Assembly (NCBI GenBank): GCA_035274465.1
Contig: DATEOF010000142.1
Span: forward strand, 6,134 to 70,133
Source of the DNA: JADGRF01 sp035274465
Lineage (GTDB): Bacteria; Myxococcota_A; Polyangia; Polyangiales; JAFGIB01
Direction: 5' to 3'
DNA length: 64,000 bases
The translations under genes were made by a program, and so were the position numbers. A model generated the notes under the pieces. That model was not told the DNA's origin and searched no databases. It saw nothing but the letters and a program-made list of their open reading frames with translations. Shown one piece after another: positions 1 to 7,698 of this stretch (the first letter of the stretch is position 1; every line of letters begins with the position of its first letter).

Positions 1-799
1 GGCGAGCCAGCAACTCGCCGTGCACGAGCGACCAGTAGCCCGTGTCGCTCGCACCCCATTGCCGGAAGCCGCTCGCCATCTGCTCGAGTTCTTCGCGCGT
101 GGCGAAGCCGCGGCTCAGGGCCTGTTCGGCCATCGCCGATTGCGTGATGCGATCGGCCCAGAGGTCGGACCACCACGCGCGCGCCTCGGGCGTGGCGAAG
201 CACCAGGTCGAGGTGGTGATCGCGACGTCCTCGAGACCGGCCGCTCGCGCCCAGGCGAGCAGGCGTCGGCCCGCGTCGGGATAGGCGTTGTTGCTCTCCG
301 CCACGCGGTGGTAGAGGCGCAGCCAGGCGTCGAGCCGCGCGTCCTCGGGAAACCAGCGGAACGAGCCGTAGTCGCTATCGCGGACTGCGATCAGGCCGCC
401 CGGAGCGCAGACGCGGTGCATCTCGCGCAGCGCGCGCACGGGATCGCTGAGGTGCTGCAGCACCTGGTGGGCGTGCACGACGTCGAACGCAGCGTCGGCG
501 AACGGCAGCGCGTACACGTCGGCGGCGGCGAGCTCGATCGCCAGGCCACTCGCCTCGACCGCCTGCCGGGCTTCTCCGAGCACGGCTTCCGCGCGATCGA
601 TGGCCACGACCCGACCGCCCGGCACGTGACGCGCGAGATCGACCGTCAGCGCGGCTGGCCCACAACCGACGTCGAGCAGCGTCTGGCCCGCGCGCAGGTG
701 CGGGCGCAGATAGGCTGCCGAGTTGTCCACGTTGCGCCAGCGGTGCGAGCGCAAGACGCTGTCATGGTGGCCGTGCGTGTAGAGGTCGGTCTCGGTCAT
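1..799 (-). CDS. SAM-dependent class I methyltransferase, partial (runs off window start)
   Basis: The reading frame opens at the ATG at 797-799 and stays open to base 1, so about 266 residues are visible and the C-terminus lies outside the window. The fold is a Rossmann methyltransferase of the UbiE/Methyltransf_11 type: motif I reads LLDVGCGPAALTVDLA near residue 40, the acidic end of strand 2 is VVAIDRAE, and a later stretch has FDVVHAHQVLQHL followed by LREMHRVCAPGG. These are the SAM-binding and post-motif signatures of the family. The acceptor cannot be told from sequence. It is divergent from the membrane methyltransferase at 985, with a 185-bp gap holding no feature I can support. Confidence 0.82.
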   Translation of the reverse strand, partial: MTETDLYTHGHHDSVLRSHRWRNVDNSAAYLRPHLRAGQTLLDVGCGPAALTVDLARHVPGGRVVAIDRAEAVLGEARQAVEASGLAIELAAADVYALPFADAAFDVVHAHQVLQHLSDPVRALREMHRVCAPGGLIAVRDSDYGSFRWFPEDARLDAWLRLYHRVAESNNAYPDAGRRLLAWARAAGLEDVAITTSTWCFATPEARAWWSDLWADRITQSAMAEQALSRGFATREELEQMASGFRQWGASDTGYWSLVHGELLAR

Positions 800-984
800 C
801 TACGGCATGTGTAGTCCGTGCGCGGCCTTCGGGCCAGCGCAAACGCGAATCTGCCCCGCGAGCGCCTGCCGATCCTGTGCGCGCGGCGCTGCGTTTGAAG
901 GGGTTTGCTGCACTTGCCGCGAACCCGAGTAGCGGCCTGGGCTCGCAGCTCCATACTCAGAGCGCTCGAACGAAGGAGGACGCC

Positions 985-1602
985 ATGCTCAACGTCATCG
1001 TACTCTGGATCGTCTACGCTGCGCTCGCGTTCGGCCTGCGCACCTTCGTACAGTGGCGCGTCACGGGTCGGACGGGCTGGAACCTGTCCGGCAGCGGCAA
1101 GCGGCCCTTCGAACGCGGCGTGGAGCTGCTGGTGGGTGCGGCCTTGATCGGCGGCTTCCTCGCTGCGTGGCTGCAGCCTATAGCTGCAGCGCCCTTGCAC
1201 CCGGCGGTGGGCGTCGTGCTCTACGTGTGCGGCACGATCTTGACCGTCGCCTCGCAATTCGCGATGGGCCGCCAGTGGCGCGTCGGCGTCGACGCCGGTG
1301 AGCGCACCGAGTTGGTGGCCCACGGCCTGTTCGGCCTCGTGCGCAACCCGATCTACAGCGGCATGCTGCTGGCGTGCGCTGGGCTGACCTTGCTCTGCTT
1401 CACGTGGGTCGGTGGCCTTGCCTACGCCGCGCTCGTGCTGGCGCTCGAGCTGCAGGTGCGCGGCGTCGAGGAGCCTTATCTGTTGCGCACGCACGGCGCG
1501 AGCTACCAGCACTACGCCGCGCGCGTCGGCCGGTTCGTGCCGGGCGTGGGTTGCTTCCCGCCCCCGAGCGCGAACCACAGCGCAGCAAACCCGGCGACGT
1601 AG
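985..1602 (+). CDS. Isoprenylcysteine carboxyl methyltransferase (ICMT)/PEMT-like membrane protein
   Basis: A 205-residue polytopic membrane protein. I chose the ATG at 985 because AAGGAGG lies at 973-979; the frame is open further upstream without a better site. Hydrophobic segments lie near residues 3-20, 45-65, 73-90 and 130-160. The C-terminal half carries the family signature: GLFGLVRNPIYSG (the HxxxRxPxY-like motif, with G-L-F before R-N-P) and a late EEPYLLRTHGASYQHY segment matching the ICMT/PEMT E-x-x-L...G-x-x-Y pattern. Family members methylate small lipophilic acceptors at the membrane with SAM. The substrate here is unknown. Its last 91 bp overlap the convergent gene ending at 1512. 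Confidence 0.72.
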   Translation: MLNVIVLWIVYAALAFGLRTFVQWRVTGRTGWNLSGSGKRPFERGVELLVGAALIGGFLAAWLQPIAAAPLHPAVGVVLYVCGTILTVASQFAMGRQWRVGVDAGERTELVAHGLFGLVRNPIYSGMLLACAGLTLLCFTWVGGLAYAALVLALELQVRGVEEPYLLRTHGASYQHYAARVGRFVPGVGCFPPPSANHSAANPAT

Positions 1603-3926
1603 ATCGCAGCCGCGCTCCAGAGCACCACGCGAAAGCCGAAGTTCATCGACAGCACCACGCTGAGGATCGAGCCGACCACGCTGGAGCAGCCGTTGATGCC
1701 CCACGCCCACGGCCCGAGCCAGGGGTCCCGTTCGCTCGCCAGGCGCAGGCCGTACGCGAACGGGACGCCCAGCAGCATGCCGAGCGGCGCCAGGAACAGC
1801 ACTGCCAGCGCGATGCGGACGCCGAGCGCGGCGCCCATGAAGCTGGCGAAGAGCGGCGCAGACAGCGCGTTCCAGGCCGCGATGTAGAGCGCGATGCCGA
1901 GCGGCCACAGCCACAGGCTGCGCTGGCCTGCGCGCTCGGCGAGCAGCAAGCTGCCCATGCCGGTGAACACGAGCAGCGAGAACAGGCTGACCGTGAGCGA
2001 GTACACCGGCTGGCCCAGGAACAGCGTGAGCTTCTGCATGACCGCGATCTCGATCAGGATGAAGCCCATGCCGAGCGCGCAGAAGTAGCCCAGGAACGCG
2101 GTGCGGCCGGGTCCAGCTGCCGGCCTCGCCGCTCGCAGCGGCAAGAGGATCAGGCCGGCGCTGAGCAGCACGCTCACCAGTAGCTGCGTCAGGATGAAGA
2201 ACGGGTTGCCCTGCGAGACCGCGGGGATGTCCGCGACCTTGTCGAACGCCGCCAGTGGGCGCTGCCAGCGCGCGAAGTTGAAGAAGTAGGGTCGGTCGTC
2301 CGAGGTGGGTTCGATGTTGTACTTGAAGTCGCGGATGATCGACGGCTTGTCCGGCGAGCGCACGAACTTGTCGAGCATGGTGGGCACCGGCCGGCTGGGC
2401 AGGTACTCGATGCGGATGCCGCCCAGAGCGGCGAACTGCCGTGTGCTCGCTTCGTCCGCGGCGCTGAAGCGGCCCTTCTTGAGCAGCAGCGCCAGCATGC
2501 GGTCCTGCGTGGCCAGCGCGATGATCGAGTGCTCGACGTCGTGTACGCCGAAGTCTTCGAGCGCCGAGCTGATGTTCGAGACCAGGCGGATCGCCTCCAT
2601 CGACGCGGCGAAGCGCGCGATCTGCAGGATGCCGCCGGGGGCCAGGTGCTGATACATCGAGGCGATCGCCTCTCGCGTGTAGAGGTAGTTCTCGGCCAGC
2701 ACGTACGCACCCGAGGCCAGCGCGGTCCAGGTGTCGATGCCGGACATCTGCACCACGTCGTACTGGCGCGGATCGCGCATCAGCTCGCTGCGGCCTTCGC
2801 CCAACACGAATTCGACGCCGGGGTCTTCGAGCAGCGCACGCGAGTAGTCGCGCAAGAGGCGCCGGTGCACGTCGATCACGGGTGCGTTCAGCTCGATCGC
2901 CCGCACCGAGCGCGCGCCGTAGGCCCGGGCCGCCCAGACATCGTTGCCGCCACCGAGGCCGATCACGAGCACGCGCGGCCGCGGCATCAGCCGGTAGCTC
3001 GCCGCGTACATCGAGCGCTTCAGCGGTTCGAGGCCGTTCGGATCGTTCGAGTAGTCGATGATCGCGGTACCGGCCGAAGCGTCCTGCGCGATGTGTGCCC
3101 AGCGCGACGGCGGCGCGATCGGGCTCGGATTGCTGCCGCTCATGAAGATGAATGCCGGGAAGCCCGGAGGCGCAACCTCGACGTCGACGCGGCTGTTGCT
3201 GGTCCAGGCGCGCAAGATCTGCTGGCCCGACTGGCCGCCGGTGAGCTCGCGCAGCCCGCTGCCTTTGCTCGGGATCGGCACGAGCGCGTCGAAGTGCGGC
3301 ACGAGCGCGAGCAGCGAGGCGCCGAGGCCGGCTGCCGCCCAGAGCTGCACTCGCGTCAGCGGCCAGATCACCGCGCAGGCCAGCAGGGCGAGCAGCACCA
3401 CGCACACGAACACGCCACCCGCACCGAACAGTCTCAGCAGCAGCGGGCAGGCGAAACAACCGACGGCGGCCGCGGCCAGATCCACGGCGTACAGCCGGCT
3501 CGCGTGCTCGACGCGAAACGTCAGCAGCATGCCGATCGCGATACCGGCGAAGCCGAACGGCAGCGCGCCCACCAGGTTGAACGCAAGCAGCGACGACAAG
3601 TGCAGCGGGTCGCCGAGCACCAGTTCCTTCGGCAGCGGCCACTGCTGCAGCGCGAAGTACGTGCAGATCAACGCGACCAGGTACGCTGCGCTGAAGCGCC
3701 CGAGCCACAGTCGCGGCGCCTCGCGCCAGCGCGCTTGACGCAGCGCGAGCAAGCTGCCGCCCGCGCCCAACGCGAGCAGGCAGTTGCTGATCACCAGGTA
3801 CGCGAAGTGGAAGTGCAGCCGCAGCGCGCAGATGCGCGTCAGCAAGATCTCGTGCATCAGCATCGAGCCCGCGATCAGCCCGATACTCACGACCTCGTAC
3901 ATCTCCGGCTGCGCGCGACGGCTCAT
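1512..3926 (-). CDS. Membrane-embedded spermidine/spermine synthase-like protein
   Basis: An 804-residue protein with about six membrane segments in residues 1-240, a soluble aminopropyltransferase-like Rossmann domain around 320-500, and a second membrane block from about 600 to 790. The Rossmann domain shows VLVIGLGGGNDVWAARAYG, then RAIELNAPVID (acidic residue binding decarboxylated-SAM/SAM ribose), then GEGRSELM. The usual catalytic D-[ST]-x-D-P segment of polyamine synthases is replaced by QMSGIDTWTALASGAYVLAENY, so the true acceptor may not be a polyamine. The ATG at 3924-3926 is preceded by AAGGA. It lies downstream of the envelope cluster but is separated from it by the 125-bp inverted repeat. 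Precise function unknown. Confidence 0.75.
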   Translation of the reverse strand: MSRRAQPEMYEVVSIGLIAGSMLMHEILLTRICALRLHFHFAYLVISNCLLALGAGGSLLALRQARWREAPRLWLGRFSAAYLVALICTYFALQQWPLPKELVLGDPLHLSSLLAFNLVGALPFGFAGIAIGMLLTFRVEHASRLYAVDLAAAAVGCFACPLLLRLFGAGGVFVCVVLLALLACAVIWPLTRVQLWAAAGLGASLLALVPHFDALVPIPSKGSGLRELTGGQSGQQILRAWTSNSRVDVEVAPPGFPAFIFMSGSNPSPIAPPSRWAHIAQDASAGTAIIDYSNDPNGLEPLKRSMYAASYRLMPRPRVLVIGLGGGNDVWAARAYGARSVRAIELNAPVIDVHRRLLRDYSRALLEDPGVEFVLGEGRSELMRDPRQYDVVQMSGIDTWTALASGAYVLAENYLYTREAIASMYQHLAPGGILQIARFAASMEAIRLVSNISSALEDFGVHDVEHSIIALATQDRMLALLLKKGRFSAADEASTRQFAALGGIRIEYLPSRPVPTMLDKFVRSPDKPSIIRDFKYNIEPTSDDRPYFFNFARWQRPLAAFDKVADIPAVSQGNPFFILTQLLVSVLLSAGLILLPLRAARPAAGPGRTAFLGYFCALGMGFILIEIAVMQKLTLFLGQPVYSLTVSLFSLLVFTGMGSLLLAERAGQRSLWLWPLGIALYIAAWNALSAPLFASFMGAALGVRIALAVLFLAPLGMLLGVPFAYGLRLASERDPWLGPWAWGINGCSSVVGSILSVVLSMNFGFRVVLWSAAAIYVAGFAALWFALGGGKQPTPGTNRPTRAA

Positions 3927-3971
3927 CGGTCTCGTCCTTCAGCGCTTCGCGCAGTCGCGCGCGAGACAATC

Positions 3972-4096
3972 AACAGGAAGGCGGGAAGCCGGGAAGGTGA
4001 GACGAGATTTTGTGCTACCGCGGGCTCGCGAAGCCGGCCGATGCAAGCCCGCGGCAGCAAAACAAGTCTCGCTCCCCGGCCTCCGGTCTTCCTGTT
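3972..4096. repeat. 125-bp imperfect inverted repeat between two minus-strand genes
   Basis: Outer arms AACAGGAAG (3972-3980) and CTTCCTGTT (4088-4096) are perfect complements. Moving inward, GAGAC (3999-4003) pairs with GTCTC (4066-4070), TTTTG (4008-4012) with CAAAA (4058-4062, one-base offset), and CCGCGGGCT (4018-4026) with AGCCCGCGG (4046-4054). The loop is about 19 nt. The GC-rich arms between these blocks (GGAAGCCGGGAA versus CCCCGGCCTCCGG) also pair imperfectly. The element fills most of the 229-bp gap between genes ending at 4156 and starting at 3926. It has no coding signature. A terminator would not need such long arms, so a small palindromic mobile element is possible. Confidence 0.75.
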
Positions 4097-4155
4097 CAAT
4101 CCCTCTGCCTCTCGCGTCTTTTTCACCATGCGAAGATGTGACGTGTCGAGAGACG

Positions 4156-5526
4156 TCAGTCGAACATGCGCGATAGGATCAGATCTTTCAACCTCTCCAT
4201 CGGCACGACCCCTTGCAGGTCGAGCTTCCAGCTGCTGATCACGGCCGCTCCCCGCTGCGGGTCGTCGCGGGCGATGCGGCGTGCGCCGCGGACGTTGCGC
4301 TCGTCGATGTCGATCACGTCGAACGGCACCTTCAGGCCGAGCGCGAGCTGACCGAGTCGTTTGGCCATATGCAGCTTGCCGGCCACACCCGGCTTCAAGA
4401 ACAGCTCGCAGGTGTCGGTGCCGATCTTGTCGAAGATCGCGACGCAATCGGCGAAGTCGGGTGTCTTGTTTGGATCCAACCAGTACGGATACGCGAACCA
4501 CGCGCGCGGGGTCGAGGTCGCCATCAGCTCGCCGGAGCGGGCGTGGGCGATGCCTGCCCGCGCTTGCGCACCCGCATCGAGCACCTGTTGCACGCCGGGT
4601 GTGGCTTCGAGCAGCGAACGAACCGCCGAGACGTCCTCGGCCCTCGCCACGTAGACGTGTGCGATCTGGTTGTCGCACACCGCGAACGCGCGGCTGGTCC
4701 CCGGATCGAGTCGCTCGCCGTTGGGCGCGTCCTCGACCTGGAGGAAGCCCGCGTTGCGCAGCACCTTGTTCAAGAACACCGGCTGGTCGACCGTGGCGAA
4801 GCCGTAGTCCGACATGATCAGCACGTCGCGATCCTGGGCGTGTGCAGCCGAGAGCAGCGGCGCGAGCGCAGCATCCATCGCGATCAACGCCGCGGCGACT
4901 TGCGGCGAGTCCGGCCCGAAACGCGCGCCGTCGTAGTCGAGGAACGGCGGGTAGACGAGCAGCAATTCCGGATCGCTCCGCTCCAGCACGTGCAGCGCCG
5001 CGCCGATGATCCACTGGCTGGACTCGATGTTCGCCAGCGGACCCCAGAAGCGCGGAAACGGGAAGGGCCCCAGCTTTTCGGTCAGCTCGCCGTGCAGCGC
5101 TCGCGGCTCGGCGAAGAACTCGAACTGCTTCTTGCCGCTCACCCAGTACACCGGCCGTTCGGTCACGCGGATCTCGCAGCTGCTGTCGGCGCAGTGTCGA
5201 ACGAACAGATTGGCCGTGCGCACCTTCGGATCGCGCGCGCGCGCCGCCTCCCAAAGCGGCGTGCCGCTGAGCAAGTGGCTCGAGCGATTCCAGTTGAACA
5301 GCTTGGCGTACTCGCGCTCGTACAGGCAGTTGCCGATGATGCCGTGCTCGCTCGGCAAGCTGCCCATGATCAGGCTTGCGTGCGAGGGACAGGTCAAGCT
5401 CGGAAAGGGTTCCCGCAGCGGGTACAGGCCACCGCGTCCTGCGAGCGCTCGCAGGTTCGGCGTGCGCTCGCTGACTTCAGCGGGGCTCAGCGCGGCGACA
5501 TCGATGATCAACAGCTTGCGAGGCAT
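4156..5526 (-). CDS. Alkaline-phosphatase-superfamily phosphodiesterase (nucleotide pyrophosphatase type)
   Basis: A 456-residue protein of the type I phosphodiesterase/nucleotide pyrophosphatase fold. Metal and nucleophile motifs are visible: IIDVAAL at residue 7, the likely nucleophile Thr in PSLTCPSHASLIMG near residue 44, PPFLDYDGARFGP near 195 and IMSDYGFATV near 240. In the last two, the usual His of D-x-x-H and S-D-H-G is replaced by Tyr. This variant occurs in the phosphodiesterase subgroup that accompanies ebo gene clusters, but no other ebo gene is present here. There is no signal peptide, so cytosolic action is likely. It sits 19 nt downstream of the GT-C-like gene, suggesting one transcript. 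Confidence 0.78.
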   Translation of the reverse strand: MPRKLLIIDVAALSPAEVSERTPNLRALAGRGGLYPLREPFPSLTCPSHASLIMGSLPSEHGIIGNCLYEREYAKLFNWNRSSHLLSGTPLWEAARARDPKVRTANLFVRHCADSSCEIRVTERPVYWVSGKKQFEFFAEPRALHGELTEKLGPFPFPRFWGPLANIESSQWIIGAALHVLERSDPELLLVYPPFLDYDGARFGPDSPQVAAALIAMDAALAPLLSAAHAQDRDVLIMSDYGFATVDQPVFLNKVLRNAGFLQVEDAPNGERLDPGTSRAFAVCDNQIAHVYVARAEDVSAVRSLLEATPGVQQVLDAGAQARAGIAHARSGELMATSTPRAWFAYPYWLDPNKTPDFADCVAIFDKIGTDTCELFLKPGVAGKLHMAKRLGQLALGLKVPFDVIDIDERNVRGARRIARDDPQRGAAVISSWKLDLQGVVPMERLKDLILSRMFD

Positions 5527-5545
5527 GCCGCAGGTCTAACAGAAA

Positions 5546-7276
5546 TCACCACTGGACGTCGCCTGGCGGTGCGTACAGGGTCTTGGTCTGTCCGATCGCA
5601 GGCAGAGTCAACTTCGTGTAGGCGCCCTTGTACGCGTCCCAGGTCATCCACCAGTAGTGCTTCGAGTCGAGACCAGCGACGGCGATGCGAACCTGCGCCG
5701 GTCGTCCGTCGCTCGTGAGCTCCTCCACGCCCACCCAGGCGCCGAGCAAGCCGATGAGCTGACCCTTCGCGAACGGCTCGTTGCGCGGGCGAGCCAGCAC
5801 GCTCGTGCGGTCGGCGAGATAACCACCTTCGGGTTGGAGCAGTATCGCGTTTTGGTCCAGGCGCGTCAGGCGCACGGGTCGCTCGCAGACGCCGAGCGTG
5901 TGCATGATCAGCGGTCCGCGCCCGCCCAGCTGCTGCCGGTAGACGGCGACGAACGAGCTGGTCACGAAGTCCGGCGTGTTGACCAGCATGATCACCGTCT
6001 CTTCGATCTCCTTGCCGGCGGGCAGGCTGTGCATGGCGTGCAGCACGCGCTGGTGAGTGTGGCGCCAGAAGCTGGGGCCGAGCGGCATCGCCAAGAGCGC
6101 GATCAGGGCGTGTCCGACCAGGGGCAGGGCGAACGCGACCCGCACCCGTTCGCGGCAGGCCATCAGCAGCACGGCGGCGAAGCCGTGTGCTCCGAAGCCG
6201 GCGATGAACAGCAGGCGCGACACGGTGCCGACCGCGCACAGCGGCACCAGCGCGAGCAGGCAGCCGGAGAGCAGGAAGCGTGCGGTCGGCTGCTGCCAGG
6301 CCGTGCGGAAGCCGTAGACGAGCGCGGGCAGCCAGACCAGCACCGCGGTCGCGCGCACCAGCAGGCGCGCGGCACGCGGCAACTCGCCGCTGACCTCGTT
6401 GCCGATGCCGAATTGCACGCGCAACAGGTCGGGCAAGCGATAGCTGGCGTGGCGCAGGAACTGCAGCGGTTCGATGCGCGGATCGACGTAGGCGCCGCTG
6501 CCGTGCACGCCGTAGCCGAGCAGCGACGCGAACAGCATCCAGCCCAGGCTGACCATTGCCAGGGGCGCGAGCGCGATCACGCGATCATGAACCGGCGCAC
6601 GATCGAGGAACAGCGCGTAGGCGATGTAGTAGCCCCAGATCGAGATCGCGCCTTCGCTGCAGGCGTGCGCCGCCAGGAGCAGCAGCGGCGTGAGCCACTT
6701 GGCCCAGACCAGTGCACTTCGCCGCGCGCGATCGAAGCACCAGACGCTGCCGAGCGCGAAGAGCGCGGTGAGCAGCGTGTTGCGGCTGGCGAGCCAGGCG
6801 GTGCTCAGCACGTGCGCGTCGTCCGCGGCATAGAGCAACACCGCCAGCCACAACACCAGGCCGGGACCGATCAGGCGCCGATAGAGGTCGGCCACCAGCA
6901 GCACGATCGCGGCGTAGAGCGCGATGTTGTGCGCGTGCATCAGCGCGGGCGTCTTGGGCCAGAGCAGGTAGTCGAGGAAGTGGCTGCACGTGGCGAGCGG
7001 ACGCAGGAACGCGACGCTCAGGTGCGGCGACGCCCACCAGGGCTGAATACCGTAGTAGATCAGCTTGTCTACAGGCCCGCGCCCATCGAACATGTTCCAC
7101 CACGCCGCGCGCGAAGGCAGGGCGCCCGCGAGGTGCTCGGTGATGAAGCCGCGATGGACGATGTCGTCGGCGATCAGGCCCAGCCACAGCCCGGGGATGC
7201 ACAACACGCACGCCAGCGCGACACCCCAAAAGTACGGCGCCCGCGGGTGCGCAATCCAACGTCCGAGCCGAGGCAT
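5546..7276 (-). CDS. Polytopic membrane protein, GT-C glycosyltransferase-like
   Basis: A 576-residue protein with a first membrane segment at about residues 16-36, followed at once by an acidic loop reading LIADDIVHRGF. An acidic pair in the first extracytoplasmic loop is the hallmark of GT-C glycosyltransferases that use polyprenyl-phosphate sugars. About ten further hydrophobic helices run to residue 400. The last 180 residues look soluble and have no motif I recognise (they include DSKHYWWMTWDAY near the end). No close named family can be assigned by eye. Position between two alkaline-phosphatase-superfamily genes supports a role in envelope glycan or lipid assembly, which is inference. 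Confidence 0.6.
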   Translation of the reverse strand: MPRLGRWIAHPRAPYFWGVALACVLCIPGLWLGLIADDIVHRGFITEHLAGALPSRAAWWNMFDGRGPVDKLIYYGIQPWWASPHLSVAFLRPLATCSHFLDYLLWPKTPALMHAHNIALYAAIVLLVADLYRRLIGPGLVLWLAVLLYAADDAHVLSTAWLASRNTLLTALFALGSVWCFDRARRSALVWAKWLTPLLLLAAHACSEGAISIWGYYIAYALFLDRAPVHDRVIALAPLAMVSLGWMLFASLLGYGVHGSGAYVDPRIEPLQFLRHASYRLPDLLRVQFGIGNEVSGELPRAARLLVRATAVLVWLPALVYGFRTAWQQPTARFLLSGCLLALVPLCAVGTVSRLLFIAGFGAHGFAAVLLMACRERVRVAFALPLVGHALIALLAMPLGPSFWRHTHQRVLHAMHSLPAGKEIEETVIMLVNTPDFVTSSFVAVYRQQLGGRGPLIMHTLGVCERPVRLTRLDQNAILLQPEGGYLADRTSVLARPRNEPFAKGQLIGLLGAWVGVEELTSDGRPAQVRIAVAGLDSKHYWWMTWDAYKGAYTKLTLPAIGQTKTLYAPPGDVQW

Positions 7277-7333
7277 GAGCTGCGCCGCAGCATTGCAGCG
7301 AACCGCCCTCTACATCAACGTCTCACAACTAGC

Positions 7334-7681
7334 TCATTCGGACTTAACCGGGTACATGCTGAGGACGTCGTTGGCCAGGAACTTGATGCGCGAGAGCGTG
7401 GGGTCCGACTCGTCGAGGTCCACACTTGCGGCCAGGATCTGCAGCAGCGCGTGGTGTGCTCGCCGCACCTCGCCCACGAGCCAGCGCAAATCCTGCCCCG
7501 GTTCGCCGCTGGTGGCTGCGTAGATCTTTTCCAGCTCGCGCAGGCGCCATTCGGTGCGCACCAGCCCGGAGGGCAAGCGCCCGATGCCCGCGCAATCAAT
7601 ACACGTGAGTGGTCCGGACTCGCTGCCGGTGACTCCCTCGCCGTGACACGTGCCGCATACCTCTGCGTTTGCCTGACTCAT
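7334..7681 (-). CDS. Small Cys-rich (DnaJ-type zinc-ribbon-like) protein
   Basis: A 115-residue protein. The N-terminus has two CxxCxGxG-like repeats, CGTCHGEG at residues 9-16 and CIDCAGIG at about 27-34. This spacing matches half of the four-repeat zinc-binding domain of DnaJ/HSP40. The rest is predicted helical (WRLRELEKIY, VRRAHHALLQILA) and has no J-domain. The start is supported by AGGAGC upstream of the ATG. It lies 17 nt after the stop of the flippase/phosphatase fusion gene and 57 nt before the GT-C-like gene, so it is probably co-transcribed. Function unknown; a zinc-stabilised adaptor is a guess. Confidence 0.65.
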   Translation of the reverse strand: MSQANAEVCGTCHGEGVTGSESGPLTCIDCAGIGRLPSGLVRTEWRLRELEKIYAATSGEPGQDLRWLVGEVRRAHHALLQILAASVDLDESDPTLSRIKFLANDVLSMYPVKSE

Positions 7682-7698
7682 GCTGCCTGCTCCTGACT

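Noticed and set aside
796..3969. A 1057-codon open frame on the minus strand and a 569-codon frame on the plus strand (2529-4238)
   Set aside because: Both are Arg/Ala-rich out-of-frame readings of the spermidine-synthase-like gene; no domain or hydrophobic pattern is present.
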